A DNA stretch of 64,000 nucleotides, taken from Manihot esculenta (taxonomy: Eukaryota > Streptophyta > Magnoliopsida > Malpighiales > Euphorbiaceae). The notes beneath the pieces were generated by a model. The model was not told the origin of the DNA. It was given only the letters and a program-made list of their open reading frames with translations, and made no database searches. Position numbers and translations under genes: made by a program. Location: the NCBI RefSeq assembly GCF_001659605.2, contig NC_035178.2:32629127-32693126 (forward strand), read 5' to 3'. Shown here one piece after another: positions 21,017 to 31,495 of this stretch; position 1 is the stretch's first letter; each line of letters opens with the position of its first letter.

Positions 21017-23268
21017 TGTAACGATCCAAAAATCCGGACCACTACCGGCGCTAGGATCCAGATCGGCATAAGGCCACCAGGACCCGTAGCAAGCCTACTA
21101 TGCATCCTATACAGCTGGTATAATCCAAAACACGATCAAACATATCCATAAAACATTTAAAACTTTACTTTTAACCAGTTTGACCTGTGTATGCACTATG
21201 ACTAAACTCATAGAACCCCTAGGGTCAGCATACCCTATGTCAAACTCGGTCCATCACATGTAACAACATGAAATAAAACTCATGTACAAAGGGATTATCC
21301 AACTCGGGCCAAGCACAATACTATAACTCTGAACATATAACATAATATCATTATGCAATACAACTCTTTTTACAACAATACATAATCTTACATTACATCA
21401 TGTCCACTACTATTCTATTACATAAACACGACCATGGACGTAACCTGCTGATCTCCTGACTATCTCTGACCCTGCAAACCTGGTTAGGGGAGAGGGGTGA
21501 GCTAAAAAGCCCAGTGAGCAGAAACCATAAAAGAAAACAGTTCATTTTAACATATGCTATCATGGAATGCGTCACATCACAAATAAATCACCTCAAGGAT
21601 GAATCTGTCACCAATAGCCCTCTACATATCAATCTCATACTATAACAGGTCAACAATACTCTATGCCAGGGGCGATACGGCCACACCTGGACTTCATATG
21701 CTCTATGCCAGGGGCGATACGGCCACACCTGGACTTCTCATCTCATACCATATCGTACATGCCATATCATATCATTCCATATCATGTCATAACATACTGA
21801 GGGCTAGAGGATCATCCAGTATCCATCCACATCATCATCATCGTATTATGCAATGCATCATATTCGTGAATTCTAATGCAAACAACCTATTGCATAACAT
21901 GGTATTCATGATGCATGAACATGCTTGAACATGCTGAAAACATTTGATTTAAAACATAAGGGTTAGTTCCACTCACCTCTGGCTAGCTCTGGACTAACTC
22001 TGAAGCAGCTAACACTGCTAAACACCTCGGTTTCTCGGGTCCGATCCTACACAGGTGGACTCCAGTGAGGTGCCAAACATACTCTAAACAACTCATAAAC
22101 AACTGCCCAAAAACCCCCTAAAGCATCACTTAAACATGCATAGAAAACACTCAAGAAAAGGCTGGACAGGGCACTTTCGGCGGCACCTTCGGCGGCCGAA
22201 AGTCCCAGACAGAGACGAAAGTCAGGCAGGTTCGGCGGCACCTTCGGCGGCCGAACCCTCTCTCCAGAGACGAAAGTCAGGCACTTTCGGCGGCCGAACA
22301 TTACCTTCAGCGGCCGAAAGTCTGCTTTCAAGCCAAAACTCAACTTTCGGGGGCAAGGTTAGGCGGCCAATCCCTGCATCCTCAGGCAGGTTCGGCGGCC
22401 GAAACCACCTTCGGCGGCCGAACCTGAGTTCATCCAGAACTCAGCCTTTGTGCATTTCAAGCCTCCCAAACCTTCCATACACCCCAAAACAAGCACCCAA
22501 CTTCTCAAACACATGCATACATTACCATACATTGGGCATAAAACCCACATAAACCCTAACATGCATATCTACCCATACTCAACCATCAAAACCTCTTAAA
22601 ACTCACTTAAGACTTCATGAAACGTAAAGAAAAGCATAGATCCACACTTACCTCTTAAAGATCGAGGATTTGTGCGAGCTCTAACTTGGAGATGGGAGGA
22701 AACTACTCTTTGGGTCTCCAAGCTCCCAAAACTTGATCTAAGCTTGAAAACTCTTCAAAACAACCATGGAACTCATAAAAATATGAAGGAGATGAAGAGA
22801 AAACATGAAAATGACCAAAGGAGGACATGAACACACCTGAGCTCGAGAATGGGGAGAACTCTCGCCCATTTTCGGTCTGAGGGGCTTTTATAGGTGGCCA
22901 GCCAAACCTCCTTCGGCGGCCTAACATGCATGCAAAACACCCCCATGTTCGGCGGCCGAACTTGAGGTTCGGCGGCCGAACCTGGTTTGCTCAAACAAGG
23001 CTTTCGGAGGCGAAAAGCACTCCCGAAACCTTCCCATGTTCGGCGGCCGAACTTCACTTTCGGCAGCCGAACCTGGCAAAACCTCCTTGGTCTTTTCTTT
23101 TTCAAAACTCAATTCTTTTTCATTTAAAACCATGAAATCAGTAAAAATCATTTTAGAAATCACATTTTACCCCTCTAGAAGACTCTGGCATCATCAAAAT
23201 TCCATATTCCAACGGAGATTCCGCCGGAAGGTAGGGATTCTGATGCCGGAATCTAGCCGGGTATTACA
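21017..23268 (-). repeat. 5' LTR of element B (right copy, 2252 bp)
   Basis: Plus-strand start TGTAACGATCC, end GGGTATTACA. Cluster I about 22172-22425, cluster II about 22911-23070, two 42-bp units at about 21658-21740. The sequence is close to the left copy with few substitutions. Confidence 0.93.
22886..22892 (-). promoter_or_regulatory. TATA box of B 5' LTR
   Basis: TATAAAA on the minus strand just past cluster II; this would be the promoter driving B. Confidence 0.65.
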
Positions 23269-23273
23269 TTGTA

Positions 23274-23410
23274 GCTGAGAGGCCGTTAGGCGTCGCTAAC
23301 GGACAAAAGGAAAGGAATAAAGGGAAGGGAGCACCTTCCCCTCAAAAAGCAAAGCCAACCCAACCCAACCATTGTAAACCCCATTTTCTCTGGATCTCAG
23401 ATTATCAACA
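23274..23410 (+). repeat. Probable 3' LTR of element H, second part
   Basis: Continues from 6693 across element B and its TTGTA duplication. It ends ATTATCAACA before AT-rich DNA begins; the border is tentative. Confidence 0.4.
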
Positions 23411-23821
23411 TTCAAAAACATGTCAATCACATAAATGAATAATTTCTCAAAATATAAACTATCTTATTAATAAAATAAAATTTTCAAATATTAAATTTAA
23501 AACTACAAAAATTATATTTTAGATACTAAGCCTTAAAAATTAATTTGCAATTTAACACATTTAAATTTAGTTAAATATTCAAGGCTACTTAGAGATTAAA
23601 AAATAAAAAGCTTATTTTGCTAAAAAAAGCAAAAATAAAAATTTTATAATAATTAACTATTATTATTAATAAGTCAATCACTATATTTTTAAAAAAATAT
23701 TAAAACGTTATTAATTTTTATTTTTGGTTCTTTTATATAATTCCGTCTATTTTTAAGTTAAAAATATAATAAAAAATTAAATTACTCCAATTATTTAATT
23801 AAATTTTCTTTTCTTCAACAT
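23411..23821. other. AT-rich spacer between elements H and G
   Basis: Strongly AT-rich, no reading frame or repeat family recognised. Probably host DNA that received both Tat elements. Confidence 0.5.
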
Positions 23822-24631
23822 TGTTTGGCAAATCTATTATTCATTGGAAATATGCTGCTTTAGGTTCACGATGACAATGGCTTCATGCCTGACGAATAGC
23901 GTCGGGACAGTCGGCGTTGCAAGGTGACAATCCAATGTCGCGTCTTGCCGTTGGTATTGCTAGTGAAGCTCAAAGCCATGCCCTATAATAGCATGGAGAG
24001 CCTGACTGTCTCGAGATGCGGGAAGACAATTGTGGGAGATCACGGGGTCTCTTGTGATATCGTCGATGTTGCTAAGATTAGATCCTATAAGGAAGAAAAA
24101 GTGAGGTGGTGATGGGTACCCACGACAGTATTTAGACTGTAAGAGAAAATATAATTCATTAAGAGTTTTTAGACTGTATTTAGACTCTGATACTCAAGTT
24201 AGTATTTAGACGAGTAGAGAAAATATAATGAATTATTAAGAGTTTTTAGTATTAGAGAATAGCGTAATTTTGTCTCTATAATTCTCCTCTTTTTATACTA
24301 TAAGATATAGAGATAAATATAGTATTTTTCTAATAATTTGGCGGTAATGTAGCCATCTACTTGATATGGGATATCACCGGCCAATAGGTGAGAATCCCAC
24401 GATCACAGGCATAATGGAGAAATGCTAGGTTGTGCCTGATAACGGTAATTTCGTATCAAGACTCGCCTTGTTAAAGGAAGAGTGAGTCTTCTGGTGATGA
24501 CCCGGGTGTTAAAATGTCCGGGTCTTCTTTTTCTCATGCTGATCTGCATTTTCTATGTGTATGATCCTTGCCACGTGTCTCTACCTAGTAGCGACAACTT
24601 ACAGCTTTCCTTGGGTGGATATTATGTAACA
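23822..24631 (-). repeat. 3' LTR of element G (left copy, about 810 bp)
   Basis: Plus-strand start TGTTTGGCAAATCT, end TATGTAACA. Matches 52643-53941 in blocks such as the stretch around CACGGGGTCTCTTGTGAT and the one around TAATTTCGTATCAAGACTCG. It lacks about 500 bp present in the right copy. Confidence 0.75.
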
Positions 24632-24647
24632 TCAGAGGTCCCCCCAC
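24632..24647 (-). promoter_or_regulatory. Polypurine tract of element G
   Basis: Minus strand AGTGGGGGGACCTCTGA directly before the LTR start TGTTACATAA. Confidence 0.65.
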
Positions 24648-25584
24648 TAGTCTTCGATTCTTCAAATTCGAAGGAGAAGCTTCGTCTTCTTGACCACATG
24701 GCATGATTTCACTATTTGCATACTTTTACCTTCTTTTGGTCATAATGGCAGCCTTATTTTTTTGTCCATATTAAATGATATTGATGGCCATACTACTGTA
24801 TAAGAACCCCCCTTTCTCTTTCATGTTTTGCATCTATCATCTTCGGAAGACAGGAAATCAGGCATTTGCTTTCTTCTTTTTAGAGATAACCAGATCTGTG
24901 TAGAGGATATCATCATGATCTTCAAAATGCAGCTAAATGTGAATTTTTGCGAAGGTGCAGGCATACCGCTGAAGGTGGCATCTAGCTTGACTATAATGCC
25001 TTTCTCTAGGTCGTGGTTCTTGGATCTTCATCAAGGTGCAATTGCACTGCTTGGCATTGTGGGCTGCAACCTGCCCGACCATAATGTTTCTCCAGTATTA
25101 TGGTCCTAAGGTGAGGGGTTGGGTTATACAAGGTTGATTCCGAAGGCAAAGTCAGGAAGGTAGTTTAGATAGACAGTTTCTCGCATGGGTTTCTAGCTGG
25201 TGTCTTCCCATAGGATGAGATAAAGTTTCTACTAGTAGATTTTTTAGGGTTTTGATGTAATAGGGACTTCACTCGACTCCCTTTTATCTCCTTATAATCT
25301 TTTGTAATGAAAATACTTATTTTGCCTATCTCATTCGGTAGTTCAAACGTATTCATTTAGCAAATGTCCCTTATTCAATTTTAGTAGAATAGAATGAATA
25401 CCCGGTTATGGGGGCTAGAGAGTACGCGCCTCTGTCTCGTATGACATTATGCGTGTAATAAGTGGCCTTTACCCATCTTGTTCTTTTGGCCCATCCCTTA
25501 AATTATCCTCTGATCTTTGACTAGGTTCCTCCTTGTTTCTTAGGGATCAGTATTCGTCCTGTTAAGGCCTCATAGTGTGGGGGA
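24648..25584. other. Non-coding 3' region of element G
   Basis: Lies between polypurine tract and tandem array, where Tat elements may carry an antisense gene. Short frames exist on the plus strand (such as 24828-25109) but none resembles the antisense protein of H. I assign no gene. Confidence 0.4.
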
Positions 25585-26727
25585 TCTATCTACCAGCGTC
25601 CGAGTGGTCTTGGAGGAAAATAACTCATGGCCTAGCCTGGCAATAATTGCCTTATGGCCTTGATTAGTGGGACCTTCACTCAAGTGGTTTTGGCAAAAAC
25701 GCCTTGTGACCTGACTTGACAAAAATGCTTTGTGGCCTTGATTAATGGGACCAACACCCGAGTGATTTGGCAAAAACCGCCTCATGATCTAGCCTGACAA
25801 AAACTGCCTTGTGGCCTTGATTAGTGGGCCCAAAGCTCGAGTGGTCTTGGCGAAATCGCCTTGTGACCTAGCCTAGCAAAAGCTACCTTGTGGCCTTGTT
25901 TAGTGGGACCATCGCCCTAGCGACTTGGCAAAAATCACCTTGTGACCTAGACTGGTAAAAACTGCCTCGTGGCCTTGATTGGTGGGACCAATACTCGAGT
26001 GGTCTGGTGAAAACCACCTTGTGATCTGCCCTGATAAAAAACTGCCTTGTGGCCTTAATTAGTGAGACCAATGCCCGAGTGGTCTGGCGTAAACTGCCTT
26101 GTGAACTAGCCTGGCAAAAACTGCCTTGTGGCCTTGTTTAGTGGGACTAACGCTTGAGCAGTCTTGTGAAAATCGCCTTGTGACCTGGCTTGGATAAAAT
26201 TGCCTTGCGGCCTTGTTTAGTGGGACCAACGCCTGAGCGGTCTGGTGGAAACTGTCTTGTCACCTGATCTAGCAAAAACTGCATTGTGGCCTTATTTAGT
26301 GGGACTAATGCCCAAGCGGTCTGGTGAAAATCACCTTGTGACCTGGCCTGGCTAAAACTAGCTTATGGCCTTGTTTAGTGGGACTAATGCCCGAGCAGTC
26401 TGGCAAAAACCGCCTTGTGACCTGGCCTGACTAAAATTTTTATGTCACGGGTGTCCCTCTCCCATCTCCCGAGCCCACATAGCCCAGAGCCTGAAGTCCG
26501 ACACTCCCGTGATCCATCCCATTGGCCTCACAACTGCCGGGCAGGATTTGTCCCATGACCACACGAGGCCAATGGGATTTGGCCTAATATTCCCTACATA
26601 GGAATATTAGGTCGCCTCCCCCACCACTCGAACCCAAGACCTCTCCACATAAGAGTCCGGCGTTACGAGGGTGAGTACCAATTGTTCTATGCCTTGTGGC
26701 CTTATTTAGTGGGACTAATACCCGAGC
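25585..26727 (-). repeat. 79-bp tandem array of element G, left part
   Basis: The phrase around TTAGTGGGACCAA recurs near 25678, 25746, 25825, 25904, 25983, 26063, 26142, 26221, 26300 and 26379, mostly exactly 79 bp apart. Units contain GCCTTGTGGCCTT and CCCGAGCGGTCTGGC-like blocks. A SINE-like insertion sits at about 26441-26690, and element C enters after 26727. Confidence 0.9.
26441..26690 (-). mobile_element. SINE-like insertion in the 79-bp array
   Basis: The array is interrupted by about 250 bp of unrelated sequence. On the minus strand it begins near a GGTACTCACC stretch, and about 45 nt on has GGGTTCGAGTGG, close to the RNA polymerase III B-box consensus. It ends in an A-rich tail. 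Inside are two stems: CCCATTGGCCTC pairing with GAGGCCAATGGG, and TAATATTCC with GGAATATTA. TATG at both borders is a weak candidate for a target duplication. Confidence 0.55.
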
Positions 26728-26972
26728 TGTAATACCTGGCTAGACCCCAGCATCGGAATTCCTGCTTTTCGGTGGAATCTCGGATGTCAGAATCCTCTAG
26801 AAGGGTAAAATATATTTTTCTAAAATATTTTCAAGTGTTTTAAGGTTTTAAGTAAGAAAGAAATTGAGTTTTTGAAAGAAAAGCACTATGGAGGAAATTC
26901 CAGGTTCGGCCGCCGAACTTGGTGGAGTTTTGGAGTCACCTTTGGCTTCCGAAGGTGGTCTGGCCAGCCACC

Positions 26973-26979
26973 TATAAAA
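26973..26979 (+). promoter_or_regulatory. TATA box of C 5' LTR
   Basis: TATAAAA after cluster II. Donor-like AAAG|GTGAG follows about 50 bp later (near 27030) and AGAG|GTAAG near 27212. Confidence 0.65.
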
Positions 26980-27519
26980 GGCCCCATGTCCGAAAATGGG
27001 CAAGCTTTCTCCTCTATTTTCTGGCAAAGGTGAGTTCATGCCCTTCCATGGTTAGTTTTGATGATTTCCTTCAAATCCTTCATGTTTTTGACAAGTTTTA
27101 ACTTGGTATTGAAGATTTTGAGCTAAAGATCAAGTTTTGGAGCTTGGCGATCCAAGGAGCTTGATTCCTCCCATCTCCAAGTTAGGGATCGCCTCTCTTC
27201 TCGATCTTCAAGAGGTAAGCTTAGATCCTACACTTCTTGTATGTTTTATGAAAGTTTTGAGGGGTTTTAAGAGGGTTGATGCATGTTTTAGAGTATATGC
27301 CTAATGTTAGGGTTTAGGTTGGTTTTATGGGTAATGTATGATATATGTGTTGCTAGATGTGTTTTGTTGGGGTTTAGGCTAGTTTGAGACCCCTATATGC
27401 TTGTGTATGTGTGTATGCATGTTGTAGAATAGCTAAATGCATGTTTGGGAGGTTAGGGAGGCTTAAATGTGCATAAGGGCTGAGTTCTGCCATTTCTGGA
27501 AGAACTCAGGTTCGGCAGT

Positions 27520-29813
27520 TGTAACGACCCAAAAATCGGACCGCTATCGGCGCTAGGATCCAGATCGGCTTAAGACCGCCGGGACCTGTAGCAAGCCTGA
27601 CATAGCCTGTAAACCTGTTTAATCCCATACATGATCAACAACATACATAAAAATTTAAACTTTTCTTTACATTCATTCACCAAACTCAACCTGTGCATGC
27701 ACTATACATAACATGGTTATAAACATTAACTCCTCTTTGGAGTCCCAACAGTGCCCCAATGGGGTGACATCATATATATAGAGTTTGGTTACAAAAGCAT
27801 CATAAAACATAGACCATGTTTACAAAAGGGATTACTATACAAACTCGGTCAAGCACAATTTCTAAACCTCAATCTCAAAATCAACAAATACATGACATAA
27901 CTATTCATAACTTTTACATCATTATACAATTTATCATGTCCACATTCTATCTATTACATACACATAACTTCATTCATCTTGACTTCTCTATCTAGCCCGT
28001 ACCTGCAACCCTGGGGGATTAGGGAAGGGGGTGAGCTACTAGAGCCCAGTGAGCAGAATACTAAAACATTAAAAAAAATACATGCTATCATGGAATGCAT
28101 CACATCACAGGTAAATCACATCAAGGATGGTGTTGTCACCTATAGTCCTCTACATTCCAAAGTGCCGGGACGTAGAATGGGTCAACCGGTCTTTCCCTTA
28201 AACATAACATAACATAACATTCCAAGATGCCGGGACGTAGAATGGGTCAACCGGTCTTTCCCTTACATAGTGCCGGGACGTAGAATGGGTCAACCGGACT
28301 TCCATACCATACCATATCGTATCACATCGCATCATATCGAGGACTAAGGATCATCCAACATCCATCCACATCCATCATAGAATTATGCAATGCAACATAT
28401 TCGTGAATTCTAATGCAAACAACCTAGGATATCGCATGGCATTCATGATGCATGAACATGCTCAAACTTACAATTTATTTGCTTTAAAACATAGAGGTTT
28501 ATTCTACTCACCTCAGCTAGCTCTGACAATGACTGAAGCAGCTGACTCACTGCTGGGGTCCTCGGTTCCTCGGGTTTGAACCTATACAGGTGGACTCAAA
28601 TGAGGGACTAAACATACATGAACATAACTCTAAACTACTCCCCAAAAACCCCCTAAAACATCATGAAACAATCATAGAAAAACATGCAAAGGAAGGCTGG
28701 ACAGGGCACTTTCGGCGGCAGGTTCGGCGGCCGAAAGTCCCTCCAGAGCCGAAAGTCAGGCAGGTTCGGCGGCACCTTCGGCTGCTGAAACTCCCAGACA
28801 AAGATGAAACTCATGCATGTTCGGCGGCACTTTCGACGGCCGAAACTGCCCTCCAGAGACGAAAGTCCTCTTTCGGGGGCAGGCTTCGGCAGCCGAAAGG
28901 CTTGCCTCCCAAGCAGGTTCGGCGGCTGAAAGTCCTTCGGCTGCCGAACCTGGTTTCTGCCAAAGGGTAGAAACTTGGTTCCTCATGCACAGTTGCCTCC
29001 CAAAACCATCCAAACATGCATTTTTCCTAATCTACAATATACATACTCAAGCATACAAGTTCCTAGGGGCTTCAAACTATCTTAAACCCCATCTACAACA
29101 CATTAAACATCCACATTGTCCAAAAACATAACATGGACCCATAAACCTAACCATAAGCTAAACATGCATTCTACCCCATAAATCTACTTAAAACTTACTT
29201 AAAACATGCCATAAGCTCAAGATCGGCCCTTACCTCTTGAAGATCGAAAGGAGAACGACCCTAGCTCGGAAAATGGGAGAGAGAGAGTTCCTTGAACCTC
29301 CAAGCTCCAAAACTTGCTCAAATGCTCAAAAGCTTCAAAACAAGGGTAAAACTAATGAAAATAGAGAAAGATTTGAAGGAAGGAACTCAAAACCGACGAG
29401 GGATGGCGGAGAGCTCACCTTGGCCGAAAATGGGGAGAAAAGCTCGCCCGTTTTCGGCTAAGGGACCCCTTTATAGGTGGCTGGCCAGGCCACGTTCGGG
29501 AGCCGAAAGTGCCTCCGCATGCATGCCATGTTCGGCGGCCGAACCTGGTTTCCCTCACTTATGCTTTCGGGGGCCTAAGGCACACCCGAAACGCATGCAT
29601 GTTCGGCGGCCGAACTTGAGGTTCGGCGGCCGAACCTGAGTTTTCCTCCAAGGTTGTTTTCATGCAAAAAAACTCATTTTCTTTCATGCTTAAAACATAA
29701 AACACATTAAAACATTTTATGAAAACATAGTTTTACCCTTCTAGAGGTCTCCGACACCCGAGATTCCACCGGACGGTAGGAATTCCGATACCGGAGTCTA
29801 GCCGGGTATTACA
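27520..29813 (-). mobile_element. Solo LTR F inserted in the 5' LTR of element C
   Basis: A complete 2294-bp Tekay LTR in minus orientation (plus-strand start TGTAACGACC, end GGGTATTACA) with no internal region or partner. Flanks are GCAGT and GTAGC; both are one C-to-T change from GCAGC, the likely target. Cluster I about 28708-28952, cluster II about 29493-29634, three hairpin units about 28160-28305. Confidence 0.9.
29470..29475 (-). promoter_or_regulatory. TATA box of solo LTR F
   Basis: TATAAA on the minus strand in the conserved place after cluster II. Confidence 0.6.
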
Positions 29814-31220
29814 GTAGCCGAATGCACTTTCGACCGCCGAACCTGCCTATGGAGGCAAGCTTTTGCCTGCCGAACCCTATCCCCGAAAGTTGGACTTTCG
29901 GCTCTGGAGGGGAGTTTCGGCCGCCGAAGGTGCCGCCGAAGATGCATGAGTTTTGTCTCTGGAAGGGACTTTCGGCCGCCGAAGGTGCCGCCGAAAGTGG
30001 CTGAGTTTCGGCTCTGGAGGGACTTTCGGCCGCCGAACCTGCTGCCGAAAATACCCTGTTCAGCCTTCCTTTGCATGATTTCTATGAGTGTTTTATGATG
30101 TTTTAAGGGGTTTTTATGGAGTAGTTTAGAGTTATGTTAGTGTATGTTTGGTCCCTCATTTGAGTCCACCTGTGTAGGTTTGGACCCGAGGAACCGAGGA
30201 CCCCAGCAGTGAGATAGCTGCTTCAGAGTCTCTGCAGAGTCAGCCTGAGGTGAGTAGAATAGAACTTTACGTTTTAAAGTAAACAAATTTTGAGCATGTA
30301 CATGCATCACGAATGCCATGATATATTAGGTTGCTTGCATTAGAATCCACGAATATATTGCATTGCATACTTTGATGTTGATGTGGATGGATGTTGGATG
30401 ACCCATTAGCCCTAGATATGATATGATGACGATGGTACGGTGTGGAAGTCCGGTTGACCCATTCTACGTCCCAGCATAATGTAAGAGAAATTCCGGTTGA
30501 CCCATTCTCCGTCCCGGCACATTGGAATGTTAGGATATATTATGTTTAAGAGAAAGTCCGGTTGACCCATTCTACATCCCGGCACTTTGGAATGTAGAGG
30601 GCTATTGGTGACAAGTCCATCCTTGATGTGAATTGTTTGTGATGTGATGCATTTCATAAAAGCATATATTTTAAATATAATGTTTTACTATTCTGCTCAC
30701 TGGGCTCTAGTAGCTCACCCCTTTCCCTTAACCCCCAGGTTTGCAGGTTCGGGATAGATCAGAAGGTCAGCAAGAGTAAAAGTATTGTGTATGTAATAGT
30801 TAGATGTGGACATGAGCAAATAATGAAAGATATTGTAATGGAATGTAATGTAAAGTAATGTGTAAGGATGTTATGAGGTTTAGTATTGTGCTTGACCCTA
30901 ATGTGATGTTAATCCCCTTTTGTACATGATCATTATGATAAATGTTTTAATGTTAAGAAAGGTTAGACCAAGCTTGATGTATGTATGATGTCCCACTAGG
31001 GCATTTGATGAGGGCTCTTGTGTGGGGTTTATGTTATGTTATGATGTATGCAGGTCAAGCTTGGTGAATGAAAATGTCTGAAAATTTTATGTATATGTTG
31101 ATCATGTATGGGATTATCAGGTATGATAGGTTGTATGATAGGCTTGCTACGGGTCCCGGCGACCTTAAGTCGATCTGGATCCTAGCGCCGATAGCGGTCC
31201 GATTTCGGATCGTTACAGAT

Positions 31221-31234
31221 TGGTATCAGAGCCC
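31221..31234 (+). promoter_or_regulatory. Primer-binding site of element C
   Basis: TGGTATCAGAGCCC, 3 nt after the LTR; initiator Met-tRNA type. Confidence 0.9.
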
Positions 31235-31495
31235 TAGGTTCATATGGTCGGACCTAGAGAGTGTCGGGCTCATAGATGTTCTAGAAGGGCAAGCACAATA
31301 GGAAAATAATGTCCACTAGGATAGGATGTGGAGTCCTGTCTTGAATAATGATGTGAAATGCCATGATTTTATGCATGTGCATTAATGTTATGCTATGTAT
31401 GTGATGCTATGTATGTGATGCGGGTTCATGTGTTTCCACATGAACCATTTGATGCTAATGTTTTATGTGATATGTGTTGTTTTTCAGTAAGCAGA

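Larger units (their letters stand above)
6694..23268 (-). mobile_element. Element B: Tekay-type Ty3/gypsy retrotransposon, degenerate, target-site duplication TTGTA
   Basis: Two homologous LTRs in minus orientation (6694-9008 and 21017-23268) bound a degenerate gag-pol. The 5-bp TTGTA occurs directly outside both ends (6689-6693 and 23269-23273), so both original ends are present. Element A (9160-16761) is inserted near the 3' end of B's pol. B lacks most of integrase, and its reverse transcriptase active site has decayed, so it is not autonomous. Confidence 0.93.
26728..31217 (+). repeat. 5' LTR of element C, interrupted by solo LTR F
   Basis: Segments 26728-27519 and 29814-31217. Cluster II is short here (about 26904-26960). 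Cluster I is split by F (27510-27519 and 29816-30055). Three hairpin units occur at about 30445-30595. The end TCGTTACA is followed by the primer site. Confidence 0.93.

Noticed and set aside
24828..25109. Possible antisense gene of element G
   Set aside because: Short frame with no resemblance to the H antisense protein and no supporting introns or motifs.
28708..28952. Regular palindromes with spacers resembling a CRISPR array
   Set aside because: Spacers are homologous between units, no cas genes exist, and the context is a plant LTR.
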